64,000 nucleotides of DNA. Origin: Levilinea saccharolytica. Lineage in GTDB: Bacteria; Chloroflexota; Anaerolineae; Anaerolineales; Anaerolineaceae. A program made the position numbers and the translations under genes. Positions 16,181 through 23,704 of this stretch are shown here, piece after piece. The notes under the pieces were generated by a model. The model was given only the letters and a program-made list of their open reading frames with translations. It did not search any database and was not told the origin of the DNA. The first letter of the stretch is position 1, and each line of letters opens with the position of its first letter. Location: contig NZ_LGCM01000065.1 of the NCBI RefSeq assembly GCF_001306035.1, positions 186,001-250,000 of the forward strand, read 5' to 3'.

Positions 16181-16245
16181 TTGATTTCAGCGGCGAAAAG
16201 TCGTATAATCTAGTCAGACTAGTCTGACTAGTAAAGCAAGGAGGT
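16181..16245 (+). promoter_or_regulatory. phd-vapC promoter with 22-base palindromic operator and ribosome site
   Basis: TTGATT (16181-16186) and TATAAT (16204-16209) are 17 bases apart. Directly after the -10 comes a perfect 22-base palindrome (16210-16231) whose half-site is CTAGTCAGACT. It covers the transcription start, an ideal place for autorepression by the antitoxin-toxin complex. AAGGAGGTG (16238-16246) is a near-perfect Shine-Dalgarno sequence. Confidence 0.88.
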
Positions 16246-16250
16246 GCAGC

Positions 16251-16508
16251 ATGAAAAACGTCTGGCAGCTTCAAGACGCCAAAAGCAAATTCAGCGAACT
16301 GGTGGATCGCGCCCTGGCGCACGGGGCACAGATCGTCACCCGCCGCGGCCAAAAGACCGTGGTGATTTTGCCCTTTGAGGAATATCAGCGCCTGACTCAG
16401 CCCTCCGGCCGCCTGTCGCAGTTCCTGCTGTCTTCCCCCCTGGCCGGGTCTGAACTGGTCATCGAACGCGATCCGCGCCTGCCGCGGGATCTTGAGATTG
16501 AGCCGTGA
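16251..16508 (+). CDS. Phd/YefM-family antitoxin
   Basis: 85 residues. WQLQDAKSKFSELVDRAL and QIVTRRGQKTVVILPFEEYQRL form the Phd fold that binds the operator as a dimer; the C-terminal part (SGRLSQFLLSSPLAGSEL, then ERDPRLPRDLEIEP) is the toxin-binding tail typical of antitoxins paired with FitB/VapC-like PIN toxins. It has its own strong promoter, palindromic operator and ribosome site, and the toxin start GTG overlaps its stop codon. Confidence 0.93.
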   Translation: MKNVWQLQDAKSKFSELVDRALAHGAQIVTRRGQKTVVILPFEEYQRLTQPSGRLSQFLLSSPLAGSELVIERDPRLPRDLEIEP

Positions 16509-16924
16509 ACTATTTACTGGATACCTGCGTCCTTTCGGAATTCACCCGCCGCCAGCCCGACGCGCGGGTGGTTGCCTGGCTTGATGCGATGAATGAGGAG
16601 CAGTTGTTCATCAGCGCGGTTACGATTGGCGAAGTGCAGCGCGGCATCCAGCGCCTGCCGGACTCGCGCCGCAAAACGGAGCTGGCGGTGTGGATGGACA
16701 ACGGGCTGACGGCGCGCTTCGCGGGGCGCATCGTTTCGATCGACGCGACGACGATGTACCTGTGGGGGTCTCTGGTGGCGCGCCTGGAAGCGGCGGGGCA
16801 GCCCATCGGCGTGATGGACTCGCTGATTTTGGCCAGCGCCGTGCAGAACAACCTGATCATCGTCACGCGCAACACGGCGGATTTTACGCCCAGCGGGGCG
16901 CAGGTAATCAACCCCTGGGGGTGA
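16505..16924 (+). CDS. vapC: VapC/FitB-type PIN-domain ribonuclease toxin
   Basis: 139 residues starting at GTG 16505 within the antitoxin stop (GTGA). The PIN acidic residues are all present: D6 in MNYLLDTCVLSEF, E43 in TIGEVQRG, D105 in GVMDSLILASA and D126 in RNTADF. PIN toxins cut RNA in a Mg-dependent way; the target (tRNA, rRNA or mRNA) cannot be read from sequence. The C-terminal AQVINPWG is typical of FitB-like proteins, and the same tail is found as a stray remnant at 13548-13575. The module appears intact. Confidence 0.93.
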   Translation: MNYLLDTCVLSEFTRRQPDARVVAWLDAMNEEQLFISAVTIGEVQRGIQRLPDSRRKTELAVWMDNGLTARFAGRIVSIDATTMYLWGSLVARLEAAGQPIGVMDSLILASAVQNNLIIVTRNTADFTPSGAQVINPWG

Positions 16925-17015
16925 GGGGGAGAGGGCGGCCAGAGGACCAAATCCTGGAACTGAGCTTTGAGTAGTGCGAACGCAAGCTTTCTTGCACCGA
17001 CTGTGGGAGAGAACT

Positions 17016-17657
17016 GTGCAAAAGATGCCTTTTCTATTGACCGTGATCTTATTATTCGCGGCTTCTTGTAATTTGGAAAACCCGGCAATCGCTGATGAAA
17101 CCAATTCGCTTGCCAATCAAACTGTTCCTCTCAATGCCGTCACCAGCCTAATTTGTGGTTCTGAAACAGACTGTCTTTCCCAAACTTGTGTAAGCGCGGC
17201 ACGTTGTCCATTACAATACGCGCTTTCAAACAAAGAGGTTTTTGATTTTGTCACAACTTATTCGGAATGCGAAGGGTGTGATACTCCAACGTTTTCTCCT
17301 GACAAAGGCATTGGGAAATGCGTTGAGTATTCCATCGTCGATGAGGCGCCGGTTTGGACGGTTGCACTCTGGGTATCAGAAAATTGTAAGTTTCGTCACA
17401 GCGACCCTACGCAATCCAGGATTGTTGTGAAAGTAAATCAAAAAACATTGGCGATCGATCATCTAGACCCTGCTGCTGCCTATATCAAGGACCCGTTGTT
17501 TTGTCGTGTTGGCCCTGACTGCCGCGGCCTTTCGGGCAGCGGCGTACCCCTCATCGGGTGCAGTAATTTTCTGCATGCGCCTTTAAATTGGGCAGGGTAT
17601 TATCCCTACTCGGATGACATGTGCGCCTGCGTGGAAAACCAGTGCAAGCAAAAGTGA
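17016..17657 (+). CDS. Cysteine-rich predicted lipoprotein of unknown function
   Basis: 213 residues from GTG 17016, which has GGGAGAG upstream; a longer frame from 16974 lacks a ribosome site. A hydrophobic segment (MPFLLTVILLFAASC) ends in a lipobox-like AASC with Cys 18. The mature part contains about 14 cysteines, several in pairs (SECEGCDTP, MCACVENQC), suggesting a disulfide-stabilised extracytoplasmic domain. Family not recognised. It stands 50 bases after vapC and is AT-richer than it. Confidence 0.55.
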   Translation: MQKMPFLLTVILLFAASCNLENPAIADETNSLANQTVPLNAVTSLICGSETDCLSQTCVSAARCPLQYALSNKEVFDFVTTYSECEGCDTPTFSPDKGIGKCVEYSIVDEAPVWTVALWVSENCKFRHSDPTQSRIVVKVNQKTLAIDHLDPAAAYIKDPLFCRVGPDCRGLSGSGVPLIGCSNFLHAPLNWAGYYPYSDDMCACVENQCKQK

Positions 17658-17720
17658 CGATATCCAAGGGATCGCCCCAATCCGTTGTGAGTTTTTAATT
17701 ACGCGCAGGTTCGCAGGGGG

Positions 17721-17760
17721 TATAATGGGAAGGGAAGGGGGAAAGGAAGGGTGTTCTCCC
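17721..17760 (+). promoter_or_regulatory. Promoter -10 and leader hairpin (copy c)
   Basis: TATAAT (17721-17726) is followed by GGGGGA (17737-17742), which pairs with TCTCCC (17755-17760, one G-U pair). The loop contains AAGGGTGTT. The stretch closely matches 13684-13724. I find no good -35 box. The gene at 17856 starts about 95 bases after the hairpin. Confidence 0.55.
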
Positions 17761-17855
17761 ATAAATTAATCCCGCCCTTTAATTGGTCCTTTAGGGCCGT
17801 TGTGCGAATTGGCTAGTTTTTTCCATAGTGTGCAGATATAGGACGGTAAGAGAAT

Positions 17856-18572
17856 ATGCCTGATGATGTTACTCTCAAGGAATATGATAGGCCACTTCCT
17901 GTCAATGTTGAGAAGGTGCAGGAGGCTTTAAAAGATAAATGTAAAGTTGTGGGTGTTCGGCACCGGCTTTCTGAGAACTTTGTTTTATTGTTTCTGCATT
18001 ATTTTGCGGAAACCCCATTGAACTCGAATGAGAGCATAAATAGAAGTAATTGGACACATCATGTTTATTTTTCTATACGCTCTGCAGCAAAAACCTTATA
18101 TTTGGGATGTACTTTTGAGACGATGGGACGACTTGATGCAGTAATTGACAGTCTAAGCGTTTTTCCTGGCGTAATATTAGTTGCAGAGTGGGAAAGTGAC
18201 CCGTCGAGTATTTTTGACAAAGATAAAGAGTTAGAAAAGCTATGGAACGGGGTTCAGCAAAATCCAGAATCGGACGGGTTTCTATTAACCTATTGCAGCG
18301 TGGATAAGTTGAACGATTTTATTAGGACCGTAACTCAGTATTGGCAAAGTCAAATTAACACACGCGAAAACCCGCCAAGTCTTTTTTTAGTTGTGATAGC
18401 ATATGAACAAGAAAAAAGAAGCCAGCGGTTCATATTTGTTCGCAGCATGGAAATTTCTCTTTCAACACTGTTCTTGTGGCATGATTTTAGTTTTGTCGAC
18501 ACAAATGAATATTTAAGGTCACTTGACAAACAGCAAACGCCATTCCAGCTTAAAAGAAAAAACACTGTATAG
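17856..18572 (+). CDS. Hypothetical protein in AT-rich island
   Basis: 238 residues, no recognised family, no signal peptide or membrane helix. It is rich in aromatic residues and alternates strands and helices; the middle segment DAVIDSLSVFPGVILVAEW and the late RFIFVRSMEISLSTLFLWHDF look like buried strands. The AT-rich composition is unlike the flanking genes and suggests recent acquisition. GGTAAGAG precedes the ATG. It may belong with the next gene (18713), which has the same composition, but the 140-base gap argues against tight coupling. Confidence 0.5.
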   Translation: MPDDVTLKEYDRPLPVNVEKVQEALKDKCKVVGVRHRLSENFVLLFLHYFAETPLNSNESINRSNWTHHVYFSIRSAAKTLYLGCTFETMGRLDAVIDSLSVFPGVILVAEWESDPSSIFDKDKELEKLWNGVQQNPESDGFLLTYCSVDKLNDFIRTVTQYWQSQINTRENPPSLFLVVIAYEQEKRSQRFIFVRSMEISLSTLFLWHDFSFVDTNEYLRSLDKQQTPFQLKRKNTV

Positions 18573-18712
18573 ACAAACAAGGCCGATTTGTGGCTTATCC
18601 TCCTTAACTGGATTTAGGTTCAACCCCTCTCCGTAAAACCAATCTTGAAATTAACTCTCTCTTGCAGTAAAACAACGCGGGTTTTCCGAGGTTAATATTT
18701 GAGCGAGGCAAG

Positions 18713-19291
18713 ATGGATACAGAATTTGATGTCATAAATTATGAAATCGGGATGTTTTTATCGGCTTTGATTTTTTATCAAAAAAGAATGGAAAAAGACT
18801 GTAGCGATTCCGTAATGGAAAATTACATAAAGAATGCTTTGGCGGAATCGCTTGTTTTGCATATACGTGTGCTGACAGAGATATTCATGCCAGGCGGACG
18901 TGAGGACGATATCAAGGCTGTGAATGTCATGAAAAAATGGTGTGACGAACATAAGCTCTTGATTAAGAATTTACATCACGCCTATGAGAAAGTCTATGTA
19001 TCGGAACTTAAAGGAACTTCTAAGACTCTTATTGATAAACTTCTTGCCCATGGGACTAATAAGCGCGGAAAAGAATTTGACTGGTCACCGGTTATTCGAA
19101 CGATGGAACCACCGTTAATTGAAATTCTAAAGACCTTATCAAAGGAAGAATTTCCGGCTCTAAATTTATTGTCTCATATTGAGGATTGTGAAACGAAAGA
19201 AATTCCTGTTTTTTCCACCCATACGCCCTCTTCAGCAGTCATTAACCGATGGGTTCACCCCGATGATCGGGAAACGCCCACCCACAAATAA
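18713..19291 (+). CDS. Hypothetical helical protein, possible HEPN/AbiU2-like
   Basis: 192 residues, almost entirely helical. Residues 8-60 and 85-120 give the pattern LAESLVLHIRVLTEIF followed by TLIDKLLAHGTNKRG; an alpha-helical core with a late LLAH is reminiscent of HEPN or AbiU2-type proteins, where a conserved polar residue and His form the RNase site, but the RxxxxH motif is not present in standard form. The final 25 codons become G+C-rich, as if the 3' end crosses a junction with the next gene, which begins five bases after the stop. GAGG precedes the ATG. Confidence 0.4.
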   Translation: MDTEFDVINYEIGMFLSALIFYQKRMEKDCSDSVMENYIKNALAESLVLHIRVLTEIFMPGGREDDIKAVNVMKKWCDEHKLLIKNLHHAYEKVYVSELKGTSKTLIDKLLAHGTNKRGKEFDWSPVIRTMEPPLIEILKTLSKEEFPALNLLSHIEDCETKEIPVFSTHTPSSAVINRWVHPDDRETPTHK

Positions 19292-19295
19292 CCCC

Positions 19296-19802
19296 ATGCC
19301 CCCCACCCCCGCCCCCCAAAAACACCCAGTCCCTCGCCTCCGGCGCGCGCTGATCCTGTGCCTGATCCTGGCCGCGGCGGGGCTGGCGCAAACGCGCACG
19401 GCCTATGCCACGCCCACCCCCCCGGTGCTGTTGGTGAACCCGACCCTCCAGCAGTGCGTGGAGAACGTGTATTTGTCCGATGAATGCCATACCTGCCGGG
19501 TGGTTGCCCCCTGGGAGGTCTCGCCCACGGGGCAGTGCCCGGCGGGCTACCAGGTCGTGCCTTATCAGGAGCTGGACGCCGGCCAGGATCACCCCCTGGA
19601 CTGTGTGGAAGGGCCGCGAAACGAATGGATGGCCTGCACCTGGGGCCAGTACCCCACCGTCACGCCGCTTTCTCCGGCTGCGCCGGCGCCCTCGGCTGGG
19701 TCGGGGTGCTTTCTCCCGCTGTCCCTGATCTTGTGCGCGGGCGCCGCTGGGGGCATCCTGACCCTGGGCGGGTTCCTTTTGCGCCGGAAAAAACTGATTT
19801 GA
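19296..19802 (+). CDS. Secreted or surface protein with C-terminal membrane anchor, function unknown
   Basis: 168 residues from ATG 19296; longer frames upstream overlap the preceding gene. A signal sequence is clear (RLRRALILCLILAAAGLA, cleavage probably near AYA). The mature domain has six cysteines in the pattern QQCVENVYLSDECHTCRVV ... GQCPAG ... DCVEG ... MACTWG, suggesting disulfides, followed by a Pro/Ala/Ser linker, a hydrophobic helix and RRKK. It looks like a membrane-tethered extracellular domain. There is no LPXTG motif, so it is not an obvious sortase substrate. Composition is G+C-rich again. Confidence 0.6.
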   Translation: MPPTPAPQKHPVPRLRRALILCLILAAAGLAQTRTAYATPTPPVLLVNPTLQQCVENVYLSDECHTCRVVAPWEVSPTGQCPAGYQVVPYQELDAGQDHPLDCVEGPRNEWMACTWGQYPTVTPLSPAAPAPSAGSGCFLPLSLILCAGAAGGILTLGGFLLRRKKLI

Positions 19803-19850
19803 GACGAACCGTGAGCAGCCGCGTGGCACAGTAGATTTACGGATGTATCG

Positions 19851-19907
19851 AATCGCCCCCGAACATTGGGGGCGATTTTTTGGTTGTGCGGCAGGTCAGT
19901 ATATAAT
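19851..19907 (+). terminator. Strong intrinsic terminator followed by a -10 box
   Basis: AATCGCCCCC (19851-19860) pairs perfectly with GGGGGCGATT (19868-19877) and runs into TTTT, ending transcription of the surface-protein gene. TATAAT at 19902-19907 probably starts the next transcript; the -35 is poor (TTTTGG, 18 bases upstream). Confidence 0.85.
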
Positions 19908-19989
19908 AGAAGGCGGTGGGCAAGGTAAAGGGAAAAATCCACTCGCATCGCTGTGTCATTTGAGCATAATACCATTTGCTGCTAGGGGC

Positions 19990-21036
19990 ATGAGCGCCAT
20001 GTTTATGGAAAAACCAGCACATCGGATCTTCGTAGAAAAATATCTCAATTGGGATTTAGTGAGAGAACGTCTAGACCGATATAAGAATATCGGTAAGGCA
20101 TTCCCAATTGACACCTTGCGAGGCTGTTCAGATAAGCCGCCGTATTATTGTCATTATCTCAGTTGGCGACTTGGGACGTGGCAGGATGAAAAACTTTTCG
20201 AATTTCTGGATACATTATTGGGATTTGGCGCAGAATTAAAAGGATGGGATACAACCCGAATCCCAAAAGGCTGTGAATTTGATAACTTTTGGGGCTTTAT
20301 CTGGGAGTTGCAGGTAGCTGCACTTTTTGCTGGCCACCTCAAATTGCATACAGAGTGGAAAAGGGATGGCCCGGATTTTCGCGTCTCAACAGGCTCATCG
20401 TGTTTTTTCGTTGAATGTACAACCTATCGTAAGTCATTTGGGCTTGAGGAGTTTGTCAGAGAGATTTTTCAATTCATTGACCCACAAATCAAGATTGAAC
20501 ACAAACCTTGGAAAAAGTTCTCCCTCCCAAAGGGCCGCGAGATTGATATTTTTTTAGATAACTTGTTTAGACCATACCTTGATCCAATATTTTTACGTCG
20601 CAAGTGGAAGCAGACCCTCGGAGAAACACCAGTGATAATTCACACCACAAAGAGTTCTAATAATTTTTATGTGTATTTAGAAAACCCATGGGCAGAAAAT
20701 CATAAACCTAGGTTAGAGAAGATCTTAAGTTCAGTAGGTTGTAAGACGGAGCGTTACTTGGATCGTGCATGCAGGGAAGTGCTTCGTAATAAAGCTTCTG
20801 CAAATAGGATTGATGAGCATCACCCAAATTTTTTGATGGTGAATTACTTGCTTGGCAGCGACTGGCAGATTGCCAGGGCATTGATGCGTGGGCATGTCCC
20901 GGCTTTACCCAAACCTTTCGATGGGTTTATGCTCTGTGCTTGTGGAATTGACAGCCTGCCTTCATTTCATGATTGTATCCTTCGTTGCACTTCAGGACAT
21001 CCGATACAATCACTCGTGAACAACAAAGAGGGCTAA
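19990..21036 (+). CDS. Predicted PD-(D/E)XK nuclease-fold protein
   Basis: 348 residues from ATG 19990 (AGGGG just upstream; ATGs at 19999 and 20005 are alternatives). The open frame extends to 19843 but would read through the terminator and promoter. Residues around 100-145 read FWGFIWELQVAALFAGHLKL, then EWKRDGPDFRV, then CFFVECTTYRK: a helix with Glu, GPDF with the catalytic Asp, and VEC with the second acidic residue. This is the PD-(D/E)XK arrangement, though the expected lysine is replaced by Cys-Thr. No partner gene is evident. AT-rich composition again suggests transfer; a defence or repair role is possible. Confidence 0.5.
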   Translation: MSAMFMEKPAHRIFVEKYLNWDLVRERLDRYKNIGKAFPIDTLRGCSDKPPYYCHYLSWRLGTWQDEKLFEFLDTLLGFGAELKGWDTTRIPKGCEFDNFWGFIWELQVAALFAGHLKLHTEWKRDGPDFRVSTGSSCFFVECTTYRKSFGLEEFVREIFQFIDPQIKIEHKPWKKFSLPKGREIDIFLDNLFRPYLDPIFLRRKWKQTLGETPVIIHTTKSSNNFYVYLENPWAENHKPRLEKILSSVGCKTERYLDRACREVLRNKASANRIDEHHPNFLMVNYLLGSDWQIARALMRGHVPALPKPFDGFMLCACGIDSLPSFHDCILRCTSGHPIQSLVNNKEG

Positions 21037-21112
21037 TAACAACAGCTAACAGATCAAAATTGCCCTTTACTCTTATCCCCCGCACCAAAAAAATCATAAC
21101 CCAGGAAAAAAT

Positions 21113-21967
21113 ATGTTAACTGAAACCGAACTCAAAGAAAAATTGCAGGCCCTGGCGCAGGAAGATTTTCATCTGGCCCGGCGCGAGGAGCTGGCGGAGC
21201 TGATCCCCGCCATGCTGAAATATATCGGTTCCACCGACAGCGAGCTGCGCGATGATTTGATCTACACCGCCTTCGACGCTTGGATTCTGGGCGAACCCGT
21301 GCTGGACTCCGATCAGGTGCGCGGCCTGCTGCCCGTCATCCTGGATGAAGAACATTTGCGCTTTAAGCTCGGCGAACAGGACACCGACAGCGTCTTCACG
21401 CGCACATTTTCCGTTCTGGTGCTGCCGCTGCTGCTCATCCGCCACCGCTCCCAGCCGATTTTTTCGTCTGCCGAAATCCAAGCGATTCTGCGGCAGGTTT
21501 GCGATTATCTTACACAGGAAAAAGACCGGCGCGGGTACGTGCCCGGCAAGGGTTGGGCGCACGCTGCGGCCCACGCCGCCGATGCCCTGGACGATCTGGC
21601 CGAATGCGCAGAGCTGACCCAGGCCGACCTGCTGGAAATGTTGGGCGTCATTCGCCGGACGGTGTGCGTGCACAGCCCGTGCTATACCTGCGGCGAGGAG
21701 GAACGCCTGGCCAGCGCGGTGATCACCGTTCTTAAAAGGAAACTGGTGCTGGACGCGGAGCTGATTCCGTGGATCGAGGGCTTCGGGGATGCGGTGCTGG
21801 CGGTTCCGGCCTTACCGGAGAGAATTTGGATCCGCGGGAATGTGAAGAATTTCTTGCAGTCGCTGTACTTCCGTTTGGGCTGGGAGGGCCTGCCCCATCC
21901 GCTGGAGACGCCCATCCAGCAGACCCTGCGCAGGATCAGCCCGTTTGCGCCGAAGGAGGGCGGCTAA
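21113..21967 (+). CDS. DUF2785 family protein
   Basis: 284 residues, all helical, no signal peptide. The segments ELRDDLIYTAFDAWI, FTRTFSVLVLPLLLIRHR, the very characteristic RGYVPGKGWAHAAAHAADAL and HSPCYTCGEEERLASAVI match DUF2785 proteins, which form a HEAT-like helical repeat of unknown function. The invariant GWAHxxAHxxDAL stretch looks like a functional site. AGGAAAAA precedes the ATG. The gene is flanked by AT-rich accessory genes but has the host-like composition. Confidence 0.85.
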   Translation: MLTETELKEKLQALAQEDFHLARREELAELIPAMLKYIGSTDSELRDDLIYTAFDAWILGEPVLDSDQVRGLLPVILDEEHLRFKLGEQDTDSVFTRTFSVLVLPLLLIRHRSQPIFSSAEIQAILRQVCDYLTQEKDRRGYVPGKGWAHAAAHAADALDDLAECAELTQADLLEMLGVIRRTVCVHSPCYTCGEEERLASAVITVLKRKLVLDAELIPWIEGFGDAVLAVPALPERIWIRGNVKNFLQSLYFRLGWEGLPHPLETPIQQTLRRISPFAPKEGG

Positions 21968-22047
21968 CCCGGCGCGGGTCGGGTGGGGGTGAGGATCTAA
22001 GAATTCAACAATTTTGGAATATATACCAAATTGGGATATTTATCATA

Positions 22048-22075
22048 TTTACATTTTCCCAAAAAGGGATATAAT
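22048..22075 (+). promoter_or_regulatory. Candidate promoter of the higB-like module
   Basis: TTTACA (22048-22053) and TATAAT (22070-22075) are 16 bases apart, but the ATG of the toxin begins only two bases after the -10 box, so a transcript from here would normally start inside the gene. AAGGGA (22064-22069) is also well placed as a ribosome site, favouring an upstream promoter. GGGATAT occurs twice (22033 and 22066), a possible repressor site. Confidence 0.35.
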
Positions 22076-22077
22076 AT

Positions 22078-22371
22078 ATGCGAGTCATTTCGCGCCAGCA
22101 GCTCTACCAATATGGACAGACCCATTCCGATGCAAAACCAGCGCTCGACGCCTGGTTCAAAGAAGCGGAACACGCCTGTTGGCAGTCCCCGAGTGACATC
22201 AAAGAACATTATCGCAGCGCGGATTTCTTGCCAGGTAACCGGGTGGTATTCAATATCAAAGGGAATAGTTACCGTTTGGTTGTGAAGATCCACTATAACA
22301 CGGGCGTTGTTTATATCCGTTTTGTTGGCACGCATGCCGAATATGACCGAATAGATGCGGAGACAATCTGA
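22078..22371 (+). CDS. higB: HigB-type mRNA interferase toxin
   Basis: 97 residues of the RelE-superfamily HigB group. MRVISRQQLYQYGQTHSDAKPALDAWFKEAEHACW and DIKEHYRSADFLPGNRVVFNIKGNSYRLVVKI carry the family pattern, with the basic residues that contact mRNA on the ribosome. The toxin gene comes first, as in other hig loci, and its TGA overlaps the ATG of the antitoxin (TGATG). The usual HigA is a small HTH protein; here it is replaced by a 396-residue HTH-peptidase fusion. Confidence 0.9.
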   Translation: MRVISRQQLYQYGQTHSDAKPALDAWFKEAEHACWQSPSDIKEHYRSADFLPGNRVVFNIKGNSYRLVVKIHYNTGVVYIRFVGTHAEYDRIDAETI

Positions 22372-23561
22372 TGAAGCCAAAAATCCTGAAGACAGAAGCA
22401 GAATATCAGGAAGCGCTGGCTTACCTGGATACCTTGATGGATGCAGAACCCGGTTCGCCTGAAGAGGAAGAATTGGAGCTTTTTTCGACTCTTGTCGAGC
22501 AGTATGAGCAGGCGCATTTCCCCATTGATCTGCCGGATCCGGTTGCTGCGATTGAATTTCGGATGGACCAGCAGGGGTTGACGCGCAAGGACCTTAAACA
22601 ATTCATTGGCAGTCAAAGCAAAGTGTCTGAAGTGCTGAACCGCAAGCGCCCCTTAAGCCTGGCAATGATCCGAGCTTTGCACACTGGCCTGGGAATTCCC
22701 GCAGAAATACTCTTGCAGGAACCTGGAAAGAAGCTGGTAGAACCGCGTTATGATTACCGCCGTTTTCCGTTTAGGGACATGTTTCACGCCGGGTTTTTTC
22801 CTTCGAATCTTGAGTCATTACAAGAAGCAAAGGGAATGGCGGAAGAACTCCTTGAAGACTTGTTTTCTGTCTTCCGTGGACAGCAGCCACAGCCAATTTT
22901 TCCACGATGCTCAGAAGGACAGAGCGATGAGCAGGCGCTTATTGCCTGGCAGGCTCGTGTGATGATGCTTGCTGAAAGCCAGAATCTGCCCGCATATGAC
23001 TCTTCAAAGATCAGTCAAGATTTTATTCGGGATATGGTGCAATTGAGTTATTTTGATCAGGGGCCGTTATTAGCAAAAGAGAAGCTGAATAAACGCGGCA
23101 TCCCCTTGATCATTCTCCGTCACCTGCCCCATACCTACCTGGATGGGGCTTGTTTCCAATTGCCTTCAGGCCGCGCCGTGATTGGATTAACCCTTCGCCA
23201 CGACCGGTTGGACAATTTTTGGTTTACTCTGACCCACGAATTGGCTCATATTTTACTGCATTTGGGTTCACAACCTTTGGCATTCTTTGATGATACCGAG
23301 TCAAGTCTGCGAGAATCGTGTGATCCACAGGAAGAAGAAGCTAATTCTTTGGCGCGGGATATGCTCATTCCTAGAGATTACTGGGAACAGAGGAAAGAAG
23401 CGCTCCTCAATGCTAACCGCGCGGAAATCCACGCATTCGCAGAGGACCTGCAAATCTCACCAGCCATTCTTGCGGGGCGTATCCGTTGGGAGAGTAATGA
23501 CTATACCCGTTTTGATGATTTAATTGGCCGAAATAAGGTGCGTCAACTTTTCTTTGGGTGA
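22371..23561 (+). CDS. HigA-like HTH antitoxin fused to ImmA/IrrE-type metallopeptidase
   Basis: 396 residues. Residues 60-125 form a HigA-type HTH (MDQQGLTRKDLKQFIGSQSK, VSEVLNRKRPLSLAMIRAL). The C-terminal 200 residues are an ImmA/IrrE Zn-peptidase with THELAHILLH, in which H289, E290 and H293 form the HExxH site, and a downstream EEEANSLARDMLIP where Glu would be the third ligand. ImmA-like peptidases cleave repressors in mobile elements and stress responses. Here the fusion lies directly after HigB, so the protein should both neutralise and regulate the toxin, and the peptidase could provide a built-in release step. All catalytic residues are present. Confidence 0.88.
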   Translation: MKPKILKTEAEYQEALAYLDTLMDAEPGSPEEEELELFSTLVEQYEQAHFPIDLPDPVAAIEFRMDQQGLTRKDLKQFIGSQSKVSEVLNRKRPLSLAMIRALHTGLGIPAEILLQEPGKKLVEPRYDYRRFPFRDMFHAGFFPSNLESLQEAKGMAEELLEDLFSVFRGQQPQPIFPRCSEGQSDEQALIAWQARVMMLAESQNLPAYDSSKISQDFIRDMVQLSYFDQGPLLAKEKLNKRGIPLIILRHLPHTYLDGACFQLPSGRAVIGLTLRHDRLDNFWFTLTHELAHILLHLGSQPLAFFDDTESSLRESCDPQEEEANSLARDMLIPRDYWEQRKEALLNANRAEIHAFAEDLQISPAILAGRIRWESNDYTRFDDLIGRNKVRQLFFG

Positions 23562-23704
23562 GGTGAAGAGAAATACGCGCGTTAAGAGTCGTTGAGAATA
23601 TAACGCTACGGCAGCCTGGCCGATTTGTGCTTTGGTTTTGGGGTTTTGCATACCTCTGAGTATCTACAAGAGACTATTCAGAACATAGACGCAGGAGACT
23701 CAAC

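Noticed and set aside
19296-19802. Sortase substrate for the giant protein's sortase
   Set aside because: It has a C-terminal helix and RRKK tail but no LPXTG-like motif before the helix.
1937-19907. Intergenic hairpins as integron attC sites separating gene cassettes
   Set aside because: No RYYYAAC/GTTRRRY core pairs, several hairpins end in T-runs and are followed by -10 boxes, and no integrase gene is present.
19843-19989. N-terminal extension of the PD-(D/E)XK-like protein
   Set aside because: The extra frame runs through a strong terminator and a -10 box and lacks a ribosome site.
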